DNA of 13,699 nt, taken from the NCBI GenBank assembly GCA_946405475.1, contig CAMJHI010000034.1, positions 1 through 13,699 of the forward strand. Reading direction: 5' to 3'. This document shows, piece by piece, positions 6,498 to 13,691 of the stretch (its first letter is position 1; each line of letters begins with the position of its first letter). A model generated the notes under the pieces. It ran no database searches, had not been told where the DNA came from, and was given only the letters and a program-made list of their open reading frames with translations. The position numbers were made by a program, and so were the translations under genes. The DNA comes from an uncultured Clostridia bacterium. Its GTDB lineage: Bacteria; Bacillota; Clostridia; Oscillospirales; Acutalibacteraceae.

Positions 6498-6839
6498 ATG
6501 GAGAATCAGAAAAACGATCAGGCGCTTCCGCCCTGTCCGGTGGAGACAACGCTGCTGCTGATCGGCAGCAAGTGGAAGGTGTTGATTTTAAGAGATCTGA
6601 TCGACGGCAAAAAGCGGTTCGGTGAGCTGAAGCGCTCCGTCGGTTCGGTTTCGCAAAAAGTGTTGACCGCCCAGCTTCGTGAAATGGAAGCGGACGGTCT
6701 GGTAAAAAGAACGGTTTTTGCTGAAGTGCCGCCTCGGGTGGAGTATGAGCTGACGGCGCTGGGGCTTACCTTAAAGCCGATTCTCGAAAGCCTTTGGAAC
6801 TGGGGAGAAGCGTATCAGGCACGGCAAAAACAGGCATGA
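6498..6839 (+). CDS. HxlR-family winged-helix transcriptional regulator
   Basis: A 113-residue HxlR/MarR-like winged-helix protein, expected to act as a dimer. It begins with the family pattern CPVETTLLLIGSKWKVLILRDL, carries the recognition-helix region VSQKVLTAQLREMEADGLV, and has the wing RTVFAEVPPRVEYELT. Cys13 is at the conserved N-terminal position that acts as the thiol switch in relatives such as YodB and HypR of Bacillus; in other members ligands or electrophiles are sensed. ATG 6498 follows GGAGG at 7 bases; the GTG one codon earlier is too close. It diverges from the macrodomain operon, with two palindromes between them, so control of that operon is likely. It converges on the deacetylase gene with only one base between stop codons, and I see no clear terminator there. 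Confidence 0.9.
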   Translation: MENQKNDQALPPCPVETTLLLIGSKWKVLILRDLIDGKKRFGELKRSVGSVSQKVLTAQLREMEADGLVKRTVFAEVPPRVEYELTALGLTLKPILESLWNWGEAYQARQKQA

Positions 6840-6840
6840 T

Positions 6841-7704
6841 TCAGCCGCCGAGCAGCTTGCTGAAAAACAGCGCCGTTCCCACGCCGTGCGGGCGGTTATA
6901 GCGGCACAGGCGGAACAGCCAGTCAGTGCTGTCATAATCGACGTAATTCATTCTCTCTTCGCAGATATAAGCCGCGCGAAAGCCCATCGCTTTGATGATC
7001 TCCTTCGACTCTTTGGAATAGCAGCCGTAGGGATAAGTAAAGGCGGTGGGCATTGTTACGCCGTTTTGCAGGCAAAGCGTCTGCATTTTTTGCAGGTCGG
7101 TCTGCAAAAACCGGCGGTAAGCCTCTTCGCTTTCGCCGCTGCACTTTTTCGCGCCCTTGCGGCCGCAGTGGTTCAGGTGGTGCAGGTCGTAGCTGTGGTT
7201 CTGAATTTCGATCGTGTTCCCCCGGCTCATTTGGGCAAGCTCTTCCCACGTGAGATAGGCGTAATTCACCGAATGATCGTCGCTTTGCGAATACAGGTCG
7301 GTGTAAGCGCCCACCACGGAAACCACGGCGCAAAGCCCGTACTGCTTCAGCAGCGGCTCCACGTACTGCGCCACGCTTTCAAAGCCGTCGTCAAAGGTGA
7401 TGATGATCGGCTTTTCGGGCAGCGGGGCGGTTCCGTCTACCGCGTCAAGCAGCTGACGCGTGGTGATGGCGGTGCAGCCGCAGGCTTTGATATAGCGGAA
7501 ATCGTTTTCTAATTCGTTCAGCGTCACGCAGTAGGCGCCGGCGCGGCTTTTGTTCTGGCTCACCTGATGATACATCACGATGGGCAGCGGCGTTCTGACC
7601 GCTGCGGCGGCGGGCACCGAACGGGCGGCCAGCCGACCGCCGGAAACCGCCAGCACGAGCAGCGCCGCCAGGAGCGCGTAGATCTTTTTCAGCTTGATCA
7701 CCAT
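6841..7704 (-). CDS. Membrane-anchored or secreted polysaccharide deacetylase (NodB/CE4 family)
   Basis: A 287-residue protein with a basic start (MVIKLKK) and a hydrophobic segment (about 9-25), read as an uncleaved anchor or a signal peptide. The catalytic domain shows VMYHQVS (43-49), TFDDG (103-107) with the base/metal Asp pair, a HSYDLHH metal motif (170-176) and YPYG (224-227). This order fits the NodB deacetylases that use a divalent metal to remove acetyl groups from cell-surface amino sugars. The substrate (peptidoglycan or another exopolysaccharide) cannot be told. I chose ATG 7704 because GTGAGGTG lies 7 bases ahead and the hydrophobic anchor follows directly; the GTG at 7719 sits within that ribosome site. 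The site is inside a hairpin (see 7712-7741). It follows the zinc ABC genes on the same strand, so some read-through expression is possible. Confidence 0.87.
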   Translation of the reverse strand: MVIKLKKIYALLAALLVLAVSGGRLAARSVPAAAAVRTPLPIVMYHQVSQNKSRAGAYCVTLNELENDFRYIKACGCTAITTRQLLDAVDGTAPLPEKPIIITFDDGFESVAQYVEPLLKQYGLCAVVSVVGAYTDLYSQSDDHSVNYAYLTWEELAQMSRGNTIEIQNHSYDLHHLNHCGRKGAKKCSGESEEAYRRFLQTDLQKMQTLCLQNGVTMPTAFTYPYGCYSKESKEIIKAMGFRAAYICEERMNYVDYDSTDWLFRLCRYNRPHGVGTALFFSKLLGG

Positions 7705-7711
7705 AAAAACA

Positions 7712-7741
7712 CACCTCACCGCAAGTCTATGCGATGAGGTG
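7712..7741. terminator. Hairpin with flanking T-runs; overlaps the deacetylase ribosome binding site
   Basis: CACCTCA (7712-7718) pairs with TGAGGTG (7735-7741), and CGCA (7720-7723) with TGCG (7730-7733), around a 6-base loop with one mismatch between stems. On the plus strand ATTTTTTATTTT follows. On the minus strand TGTGTTTTTATG follows, so it could end the zinc ABC operon transcript. The minus-strand 3' arm is the Shine-Dalgarno (GTGAGGTG) of the deacetylase gene. Confidence 0.65.
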
Positions 7742-7767
7742 ATTTTTTATTTTGCTATTGCGTCAAA

Positions 7768-8472
7768 TCACAGACCGGCAAACCGCTGCCCCAGCTCGCT
7801 TTGCAGGTAGTCTTCGGTCGGGCCGAAAAACGCCACGCCGCTGCTGCCGATGTGCAGGATCTTGTCGCTGTTTTTCACCGCGCCGTTCACGTCGTGCGAC
7901 ACCATGATCACGGCCACGTTTTTATCCTTGTTCAGGTGGCGGATGCACTCATACAGCTCGGCCGCCACCAGCGGGTCAAGCCCGGTGACGGGTTCGTCGA
8001 GGATGAGCAGCTTTTCGGTCGCGCACAGGGCGCGGGCGAGCAGCACACGCTGCTGCTGGCCGCCGGAGAGGTCGCAATAGGGGCGGTGCAGCATGCCCTC
8101 GAGCCCGAGCTCCTTCAGCGCCGCTTCGGCGCGCGCCTTGTCGGCGGCGTTGTGAAAGCCGAACACTTTTTTGCGCCCGGTGCAGCCGCTCATGACTACC
8201 TCATGCACGCAGGCGGGAAAATCGCGCTGGATGGCGGTCTGCTGGGGCAGGTAGCCGATGGTGCTGCGGGTGACGCCGCCGCAGAATTCGATCTGCCCCT
8301 CTGCGGGCGGCAGCAGCCCGGCGATGCCCTTGAGCAGGGTGGTTTTGCCGGAACCGTTTTCGCCCACGATGCTCAGCCATTCGCCCTCGCACAGGGTGAA
8401 ATTGACGTCGCTGAGCACTTTTGTGCGCTCATAGCTCATGGAAAGATGGCGTACTTCCAGAATGTTGTTCAT
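7768..8472 (-). CDS. znuC: Metal (zinc/manganese) ABC transporter ATP-binding protein, ZnuC-like
   Basis: A 234-residue ABC ATPase. It has Walker A GENGSGKTT (37-45), a Q-loop region (GYLPQQ, 73-78), signature LSGGQQQR (135-142), Walker B LLILDEP (155-161) and switch His193 in VSHD. The CxxEVVMSGC-like stretch (88-97) and overall sequence resemble ZnuC/AdcC/MntB-type ATPases of the cluster 9 metal importers. It would hydrolyse ATP on the cytoplasmic face of a permease. The start follows AAAGGA by 9 bases, 13 bases after the stop of the ZnuA-like gene. The expected permease is not next to it: downstream come a hairpin and a deacetylase. Zinc rather than manganese is suggested only by the His-rich loop of the partner lipoprotein. 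No Zur box was identified. Confidence 0.88.
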   Translation of the reverse strand: MNNILEVRHLSMSYERTKVLSDVNFTLCEGEWLSIVGENGSGKTTLLKGIAGLLPPAEGQIEFCGGVTRSTIGYLPQQTAIQRDFPACVHEVVMSGCTGRKKVFGFHNAADKARAEAALKELGLEGMLHRPYCDLSGGQQQRVLLARALCATEKLLILDEPVTGLDPLVAAELYECIRHLNKDKNVAVIMVSHDVNGAVKNSDKILHIGSSGVAFFGPTEDYLQSELGQRFAGL

Positions 8473-8485
8473 ACTCGTTTTCCTT

Positions 8486-9451
8486 TTATTGACTGACGCC
8501 TAAAGCGATTTTCAGCATTTGCAGGTTCTGTTCCATCAGATCAAGGTAGGTCGCGCCGCTGCCGAACTGCTCGGCGGAAAGATTGTGGCAGGAATGCAGC
8601 TCCAGCGCCTTGGCGCCGGTGAGCGAGGCCACTTTTTGCGCCATGGTCTGATTGGACAGCTCCGCGTAAAACACGGCGGGGATGTGCGTCGCCTTGACGT
8701 GCTCGGTGATTTTGGCCAGCACGGCGGGGCTCGGTTCGGTGTCGGAGGTGCAGGAATCGAACGCGGCCATGTATGTCAGCCCGTATTCGCGGCAGAAATA
8801 GTGCATGGCGAACCGGTCGCAGACCACGATCTCTTTGAGCGGGGCGGCGGCCACGACGCTGCGAAACTGCGCATCCAGCCGCAGAAGCTCTTTGCAGTAA
8901 ACGGCGGCGTTGTCTTTATATTCGGAGGCGTTCGCGGGGTCGAGTTTTTGCAGGGCGGCGGCAATGCGCTGCGCCATGATCACGGCGTTTTTCGGGCTGG
9001 TCCAGATATGCGGGTCAACGGAATGATCGTGCTCCTCCGCCTCATGTTCTTCTTCGTGCCCCTCATGCTCCACGGCGGAAAGCTTGATGCCCTGCGATAA
9101 ATCGAGCACCGTCACCTTGTTCCGGTCAAGCCCCTTGATGACGTTGGCGGCCCAGATCTCCATCAAATCGCCCGTGTAAAGGAACAGGTCGCAGTTGTTG
9201 ATCCGAACCATATCCGTCGGGCTGGGGTCGTAGGTGTGGCTGTCGGCGCCGGGCGTGAGCAGCAGCGTCAGGTCGACCTTGTCACCGGCGATCTGCCGCA
9301 CGAAATCATATTGCGGGAACAGCGTGCACACCACGTTCAGACGGTCGGAGCCATCGCCGGGCTCGGGCGTTTTGCCGCAGCCGACCAGTGCGAAAACGAG
9401 CGCCGAAGCAAGCAAAAGCGCCGTGAATCGAACGGCGTGTTTCAGTTTCAT
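8486..9451 (-). CDS. znuA: Metal ABC transporter substrate-binding lipoprotein, ZnuA-like
   Basis: A 321-residue cluster A-I binding protein. It has a lipoprotein signal with lipobox LVGC (Cys25) for membrane anchoring. The mature part reads VVCTLFPQYDFVRQIAGD, then DSHTYDPSP with His72, a His/Glu-rich loop (129-143), DPHIW with His148, and DRFAMHYFCREYGL with His217, giving the expected metal-ligand set. The charged His loop is characteristic of zinc-type ZnuA/AdcA proteins. I chose ATG 9451 because it gives a proper signal peptide and follows GGTGG at 5 bases; it lies one base past the maf stop (TGACATG), so the two are coupled. The partner ATPase follows after 13 bases. Zinc specificity is inferred from the loop; manganese cannot be excluded. 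Confidence 0.9.
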   Translation of the reverse strand: MKLKHAVRFTALLLASALVFALVGCGKTPEPGDGSDRLNVVCTLFPQYDFVRQIAGDKVDLTLLLTPGADSHTYDPSPTDMVRINNCDLFLYTGDLMEIWAANVIKGLDRNKVTVLDLSQGIKLSAVEHEGHEEEHEAEEHDHSVDPHIWTSPKNAVIMAQRIAAALQKLDPANASEYKDNAAVYCKELLRLDAQFRSVVAAAPLKEIVVCDRFAMHYFCREYGLTYMAAFDSCTSDTEPSPAVLAKITEHVKATHIPAVFYAELSNQTMAQKVASLTGAKALELHSCHNLSAEQFGSGATYLDLMEQNLQMLKIALGVSQ

Positions 9452-9452
9452 G

Positions 9453-10004
9453 TCATCCACCAAGTTTCTTTATCTCGTCATACAGCCGGGAGACCGGCAG
9501 GCCGACCACGTTGAAATAATCGCCCTCGATGCCCTCGACCAGCACGCAGCCGCGGCCCTGTACGCCGTAGGCGCCGGCCTTGTCCATCGGTTCGCCGGTG
9601 GCGACGTAGGCGGCGATCTCCTCTTCGCTCAGCACCTTGAAATGGACCAGCGTGCATTCGGCAAAGCGAACGACCGTTTCGCCGCGGCGCAGACAAACGC
9701 CGGTGTAGACCTGATGCACCCGGCCGGACAGCCTGCGCAGCATGGCTTTTGCCTCTTCTTCACTGTGGGGCTTGCCGAGGATGGCTTCGTCGAGCACCAC
9801 CACGGTGTCGGCGCCGATGACCGTTTCGTCCGGGTGCCGGGCGGCGACGGGCGCCGATTTGACGGCGGCTAAATGCATGACGATCTGTTCGGGCGGCAGG
9901 GTCGGGTCGTAGGTTTCTTCGACCGCCGCGGTCTCGATCTGAAAATCAAACCCGGCCAGCGCCAGCAGTTCCTTGCGCCGGGGGGAAGCGGAAGCGAGAA
10001 TCAA
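9453..10004 (-). CDS. maf: Maf-family nucleoside triphosphate pyrophosphatase (YhdE-like)
   Basis: A 183-residue Maf protein, which hydrolyses dTTP, UTP or modified pyrimidine triphosphates to monophosphates and has been linked to septum inhibition and nucleotide-pool cleaning. It shows the opening motif LASASPRRKELL, GADTVVVLDE (64-73) with the catalytic Asp, LGKPHSEEEA, RLSGRVHQVYTGV, and GAYGVQGRG near the C-terminus. The start codon is TTG: the canonical family N-terminus begins there, GAGGTGA lies a few bases ahead, and the frame is closed by a stop just upstream. The hflX stop overlaps this ribosome site, 11 bases before the start, and the ZnuA-like gene follows with one base between. 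A weak start codon may lower yield relative to hflX. Substrate preference is inferred. Confidence 0.93.
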   Translation of the reverse strand: MILASASPRRKELLALAGFDFQIETAAVEETYDPTLPPEQIVMHLAAVKSAPVAARHPDETVIGADTVVVLDEAILGKPHSEEEAKAMLRRLSGRVHQVYTGVCLRRGETVVRFAECTLVHFKVLSEEEIAAYVATGEPMDKAGAYGVQGRGCVLVEGIEGDYFNVVGLPVSRLYDEIKKLGG

Positions 10005-10015
10005 GGGGAGTCACC

Positions 10016-11269
10016 TCAATCGAGCAGGTATTGTTTGGTTTCGTCGAGCAGCCTGATTTCGGCAATGACGTCCAGCAAAATGCCGTCGGGCGTGTATTCT
10101 TCGCTGAATACCTTGCCTTCGGTGCGAAAGCGCGCCGCGGCGGCCGATTCGGCATAGGGCAGCAGCAGCTTCGCCCGGCGGCGGGTCTGCGGCAGCTCGT
10201 GCACGATGGCGTCGAGCAGGCGGTCGAGCCCTTCGCCGGTTTTGGCGCTGATCATCACCGAGCGCCCGATGGTGGGCAGATCGGCGAGGGAGGGCACCAG
10301 ATCGCATTTGTTCATCACCGAAATGATCGGCTTGTTCAGGCAGTTGAGCGCAGTGAGCAGCTCGGAGGTCACCCGCAGATGCTCCGCGCATTCGGGGGAG
10401 GAGGCGTCGCACACGTTGAGGATGACGGTGGCGTCCACCGCTTCTTCCAGCGTGGATTTGAACGCCTCGACCAGATGGTGCGGCAGGCGGCGGATGAGGC
10501 CGACCGTGTCAATGAGCATCACGCGCCGCCCGTCGGGCAGGTCAAGCCCGCGCGAGGTGGGGTCGAGCGTGGCGAACATCTTGTCCTCCGCCAGAACGCC
10601 CGCCTGGGTGAGCGTGTTCATCAGCGTGGATTTGCCCGCGTTGGTGTAGCCGACAATGGCCACGGTCTGCACGCCGTCTTTGGCGCGGCGGGTGCGCAGG
10701 CTGCCCCGGCGCTTTTCGAGCGCGGCCAGCTGTTCCTCCAGCGCGGCGATGCGGCGGCGGATGTGGCGGCGGTCGCTTTCCAGCTTGGTTTCGCCGGGCC
10801 CTCGCGTGCCGATGCCGCCGCCCAGACGCGACAGGCTCGTGCCCTTGCCGGTCAGGCGCGGCAGCGAATAGTTGAGCTGCGCCAGCTCCACCTGCAGCTT
10901 GCCCTCGCCGGATTTGGCGCGGGCGGCGAAAATGTCGAGGATCAGCGTGGTGCGGTCCACCACGCGCACGTCGATCGCGTCTTCGACGTTGCGAAGCTGC
11001 GAGGGCGTGAGCTCATCGTCAAAAATCAGCAGATCGGCTTCGTTGCTCTGGCAGAATTCCTTCAGCTCTTCCAGCTTGCCCGAGCCGATGAAGGTGGCGT
11101 TGTCGGGCTTGTCCCGCTTCTGGATCAGGCGGCCGATGACCTCGGCGCCGGCGGTGTACGCCAGCTCCTCCAATTCATCCAGCGACTGATCCGGGTCGTA
11201 CTGCCCGAAATCGACACAGACCAAAACAGCCCTTTCGGGCTGCTGTGTATTTTCAATCAGCTCTCTCAT
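10016..11269 (-). CDS. hflX: Ribosome-associated GTPase HflX
   Basis: A 417-residue translational GTPase-like protein. The N-terminal domain (about 1-195) carries the family patterns FIGSGKLEEL (60-69), FDDELTPSQLRN, VVDRTTLILDIFAARA and the glycine-rich GGGIGTRGPGETKLE (150-164), followed by a helical arm. The G domain has G1 GYTNAGKS (207-214), G3 DTVG (254-257), G4 NKCD (320-323) and G5 SAK (341-343). A C-terminal segment of about 50 residues completes the usual length. HflX binds the 50S subunit and splits stalled ribosomes, notably after heat or antibiotic stress. Its ATG overlaps the ricT stop as ATGA, with AAAGGA 6 bases ahead. It sits mid-operon between ricT and maf. Confidence 0.96.
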   Translation of the reverse strand: MRELIENTQQPERAVLVCVDFGQYDPDQSLDELEELAYTAGAEVIGRLIQKRDKPDNATFIGSGKLEELKEFCQSNEADLLIFDDELTPSQLRNVEDAIDVRVVDRTTLILDIFAARAKSGEGKLQVELAQLNYSLPRLTGKGTSLSRLGGGIGTRGPGETKLESDRRHIRRRIAALEEQLAALEKRRGSLRTRRAKDGVQTVAIVGYTNAGKSTLMNTLTQAGVLAEDKMFATLDPTSRGLDLPDGRRVMLIDTVGLIRRLPHHLVEAFKSTLEEAVDATVILNVCDASSPECAEHLRVTSELLTALNCLNKPIISVMNKCDLVPSLADLPTIGRSVMISAKTGEGLDRLLDAIVHELPQTRRRAKLLLPYAESAAAARFRTEGKVFSEEYTPDGILLDVIAEIRLLDETKQYLLD

Positions 11270-12129
11270 TCAATTCCTTTCAGCGCGTCCAGCTCTGCCT
11301 TGTCCACGCGGATCCGGCCGTCCTTGAGCACGCGCGCGTCGCGCCGGTGAACGCTCACGGGGGCGGCGTTCGGGTTGCGTTCGAGCTGCACCTTGAGAAT
11401 GCCGGTGAGCAGGTTCGCTTCCACCACGGTGCCGCGGCCCTCTTTGGTGTCGACCACCGCGCCGACCTTGGGCGTGACCGCCAGCAGGTGCTCATAGGAT
11501 TCCTGCTCGTATTTCAGGCAGCACATCAGGCGGCCGCAGGTGCCGCTGATTTTGACCGGGTTCAGGCTCAGCCCCTGCTCCTTGGCCATTTTGATGGTCA
11601 CGGGCTGGAAGTCGCCCATGTAGGAGCTGCAGCAGAACGGACGCCCGCACATGCCCAGCCCGCCGAGCATTTTCGCTTCGTCACGCACGCCGATCTGGCG
11701 CAGCTCGATGCGGGTGCGGAACACCCCGGCCAGGTCTTTGACCAGCTCGCGGAAGTCCACGCGGTTGTCGGCCGTGAAATAAAACAGGATCTTGCTGCCG
11801 TCGAGCGTGTATTCCACGCTGACGAGCTTCATGTCGAGCTTGTGCTTGGCGATCTTCTGTTCGCAGATGCGGAAGGCGTCGGCCTCTTTCTTTTTGTTCT
11901 CTTCCAGTTTTTTCAGGTCGGCCTCGGTGGCCTTGCGGATGATCTTTTTCAGGGGCTTGACGATCTCTTCGTCGCTGATCTCCTTGGGCTCCATTGCGAT
12001 CTCGCCGCATTCCACGCCGCGCACGGTTTCGACAATGACCTTGTCGTTGAGCGCAAAAGAATCCTGCGTGGGTTCAAAATAGTAAACCTTGCCCACTTCC
12101 TTGAAGCGGACGCCGACTACGATTGCCAT
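11266..12129 (-). CDS. ricT: RicT (YaaT), PSP1-domain subunit of the RicAFT complex
   Basis: A 287-residue PSP1-domain protein. The N-terminal part reads VVGVRFKEVGKVYYFEP. The core contains GVECGEI (38-44), TADNRVDFRELVKDLA, and two cysteine groups: CGRPFCC (C161, C166, C167) and CGRLMCC (C198, C203, C204). In Bacillus subtilis YaaT joins YlbF and YmcA to form a complex carrying [4Fe-4S] clusters that helps RNase Y mature selected mRNAs and affects sporulation and competence. The Cys pattern is intact here. It follows holB after 30 bases, which matches the conserved darA/holB/ricT order in Firmicutes, and overlaps hflX by four bases. The start follows AAAGGA about 10 bases ahead. RicA and RicF would lie elsewhere. 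Confidence 0.94.
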   Translation of the reverse strand: MAIVVGVRFKEVGKVYYFEPTQDSFALNDKVIVETVRGVECGEIAMEPKEISDEEIVKPLKKIIRKATEADLKKLEENKKKEADAFRICEQKIAKHKLDMKLVSVEYTLDGSKILFYFTADNRVDFRELVKDLAGVFRTRIELRQIGVRDEAKMLGGLGMCGRPFCCSSYMGDFQPVTIKMAKEQGLSLNPVKISGTCGRLMCCLKYEQESYEHLLAVTPKVGAVVDTKEGRGTVVEANLLTGILKVQLERNPNAAPVSVHRRDARVLKDGRIRVDKAELDALKGIE

Positions 12130-12159
12130 GTATTCAAATTCCTTTCTGTGGGATGAAAT

Positions 12160-13053
12160 CTATTTACCGGCCGCAGCGCTCAGGCGGCTGCACAGCCTTG
12201 TCAGAAGCAGGTTGCGGTTGGCGTTGCCGTTGATGGCCGCGGTCAGTTCCGTTGTGACCGCCTCAAACGCGAGAAGCTGCGAAACGGTGAAGCGGCGCGC
12301 GAGCGCGGCGGCTTCGGCGTCGCAGGAGGCAAGCAGGGGCAGATCCTGCCCGCCGCTCTTCACGGTCAGCGCGTCGCGGAACAAAAGCTGAAGCTGCGTC
12401 AGCACCGGCGGCAGCAGGGCATAATCCTTTTCAAACGCGCCGGTGATCTGCATCAGCTCATATTCGTTCGGGGCGCCGAGCGAAAGCGCGATCTGCCGCG
12501 TCAGATCAAGGATCGTTTCGTTGACCTCGTCCGGGCGGGTCTCGACCTGCTGCCCCAAACTGTAAACGCATGCGCGCGAAAGAATGGTCGGCAGCAGCGC
12601 CGTCGCGCTCGGGCAGGTGAGCACGAACCGCACGTATTCCGGCGGCTCTTCCAAAATTTTCAGCAGCGCGTTCTGCGCCGCCTCGTTGCTCAGCTGCATG
12701 TTGTGCAGCAAAAACACCCGGCGTTCGGCCTCGTTCGGAAAAATAAAAGCGTCGGCACGAAGCTGCCGGATGGCGTCGACCTTCAGGCTCTCGGCGTCGC
12801 CCGGCTGAGCGAGGCATTCGGTCAGATCTGGGTGAAAGCCGCCGAGCACCTTACGGCAGTGAGCGCATTGGCCGCAGGGGCGGTCTTCGCCTTGACACAG
12901 CAGCGTTTGCGCCAGCAGCCGCGCAAGGGTCAGCCGGTCGCTTTCGCTGCCGCCCTCTAAAATCACGGCGTGCGGCAAACGGTCGGCCGAAACGGCGGCC
13001 TCAATGAGCTGCGCCGTGGCCGGGCTGATTTGAATTTCGGAAAAATCAATCAT
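12160..13053 (-). CDS. holB: DNA polymerase III delta' subunit
   Basis: A 297-residue clamp-loader subunit of the AAA+ type. It has the RLPHAVILEG opening, a P-loop position that has lost GxxGxGKT (GGSESDRLTLA), the zinc module with C53, C60, C63 and C66, and the strongly conserved LSNEAAQNALLKILEEPPE. The family sensor motif SRC appears as SRAC (in ILSRACVY). Delta' does not bind ATP itself; it supplies the arginine-finger region for the neighbouring tau/gamma subunit in loading the beta clamp. ATG 13053 shares its A with the darA stop (TGATG); a GTG one codon upstream is also possible. There is no clear Shine-Dalgarno, so reinitiation after darA is likely. Position between darA and ricT supports the call. 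Confidence 0.92.
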   Translation of the reverse strand: MIDFSEIQISPATAQLIEAAVSADRLPHAVILEGGSESDRLTLARLLAQTLLCQGEDRPCGQCAHCRKVLGGFHPDLTECLAQPGDAESLKVDAIRQLRADAFIFPNEAERRVFLLHNMQLSNEAAQNALLKILEEPPEYVRFVLTCPSATALLPTILSRACVYSLGQQVETRPDEVNETILDLTRQIALSLGAPNEYELMQITGAFEKDYALLPPVLTQLQLLFRDALTVKSGGQDLPLLASCDAEAAALARRFTVSQLLAFEAVTTELTAAINGNANRNLLLTRLCSRLSAAAGK

Positions 13054-13385
13054 CACAGTTTCACGAATTTTTCAACGTCGATCACAAAAACGGTCGCGCC
13101 GCCCACGGTGATCTCAACAGGCATGGCAATCAGCCGCCCCTCCACGCCGCCGGCGGGGACCGGCACGGTCATTTGCTTGCGGCTGCTGGAATAGTCGCCG
13201 ATGAGCGCGATCACTTCGTCGACCTTTTCTTCCTCCACACCGATGAGCAGCGTGACGTTGCCCGCGCGCAGGAAGCCGCCGGTGGTGGAAAGCCGGGTGG
13301 CGCTGTAACCGGCCTTGCTCAGACCGCCCAGCACCGCCGACGCGTCGTCGCTGTTGACAACGGCGATAATCAGTTTCATGCTCAT
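13053..13385 (-). CDS. darA: DarA-type (YaaQ/PstA) PII-like c-di-AMP receptor
   Basis: A 110-residue PII-like signalling protein. It reads MKLIIAVVNSDDASAVL at the start, then GYSATRLSTTGGFLRAGNVTLLIGVE, the T-loop/B-loop region, and a C-terminal strand ATVFVIDVEKF. These patterns match the DarA/PstA proteins of Bacillus, Listeria and Staphylococcus, which bind cyclic di-AMP as trimers; the output pathway is still poorly defined in general. ATG 13385 follows AAGGG by 6 bases; ATG 13379 (MKLI) is a close alternative and a TTG at 13391 is unlikely. The gene begins two bases past the TSCPD stop and ends in a TGATG overlap with holB, the same neighbourhood as yaaQ-holB in Bacillus, though the yaaR gene between them there is missing here. 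Confidence 0.9.
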   Translation of the reverse strand: MSMKLIIAVVNSDDASAVLGGLSKAGYSATRLSTTGGFLRAGNVTLLIGVEEEKVDEVIALIGDYSSSRKQMTVPVPAGGVEGRLIAMPVEITVGGATVFVIDVEKFVKL

Positions 13386-13387
13386 AG

Positions 13388-13648
13388 TCAACCCTTCAAC
13401 TGTTCTTCTTTGTATTGTTTGAGCGCCTGCGCCAACTGGTCGGGGCAGGAGGTGCTTTTGAAGCCGCAGGGGATGCCGGAAAACTTTTCGATCACGTCGT
13501 CGACCTTCATGCCGGCGACCAGGTGCGAAATGCCGGTCAGGTTGCCGGCGCAGCCGCCTTCGTACTGCACGGAGTTGATGGTATCGCCCTCGACGTCGAT
13601 GAGGATGCGGCGCGAGCAGGTGCCTTTGGTTTTATAGACAAGGTTCAT
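13388..13648 (-). CDS. TSCPD-domain protein (TIGR03905-like), 86 aa
   Basis: A small cysteine-containing protein of a family common in Clostridia. It carries TKGTCSRRI (C11), YEGGCAGNLTGI (C33), GIPCG (C61) and the STSCPDQLAQAL motif (C68) that names the domain. The same domain occurs near the C-terminus of some ribonucleotide reductases, where a role in metal or nucleotide binding has been proposed; the stand-alone form has no established function. The four Cys could bind a metal. The start follows AAAGGG by about 10 bases. It is the first gene of the long minus-strand operon, immediately before darA, so it should be expressed with replication and translation housekeeping genes. Confidence 0.85.
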   Translation of the reverse strand: MNLVYKTKGTCSRRILIDVEGDTINSVQYEGGCAGNLTGISHLVAGMKVDDVIEKFSGIPCGFKSTSCPDQLAQALKQYKEEQLKG

Positions 13649-13685
13649 GTCAGTTCATCCCTTTCATTCGGGCATAGATATTTAT

Positions 13686-13691
13686 ATTATA
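13686..13691 (-). promoter_or_regulatory. Candidate -10 element of the TSCPD-darA-holB-ricT-hflX-maf-znuA-znuC operon
   Basis: On the minus strand a perfect TATAAT lies in an A/T-rich run about 37 bases upstream of the TSCPD start codon. The -35 would fall beyond the window edge and cannot be checked, so this is only a partial promoter call. Confidence 0.45.

Noticed and set aside
6837..6880. Terminator between hxlR and the deacetylase
   Set aside because: No hairpin with a T-run could be found at this convergent junction.
10031..11350. Long plus-strand frame (439 codons) opposite hflX
   Set aside because: Antisense shadow of hflX; no domain, no ribosome site, and hflX carries all GTPase motifs.
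11245..12156. Plus-strand frame of 303 codons opposite ricT
   Set aside because: Antisense shadow with repetitive His/Ala/Phe composition and no start signals.
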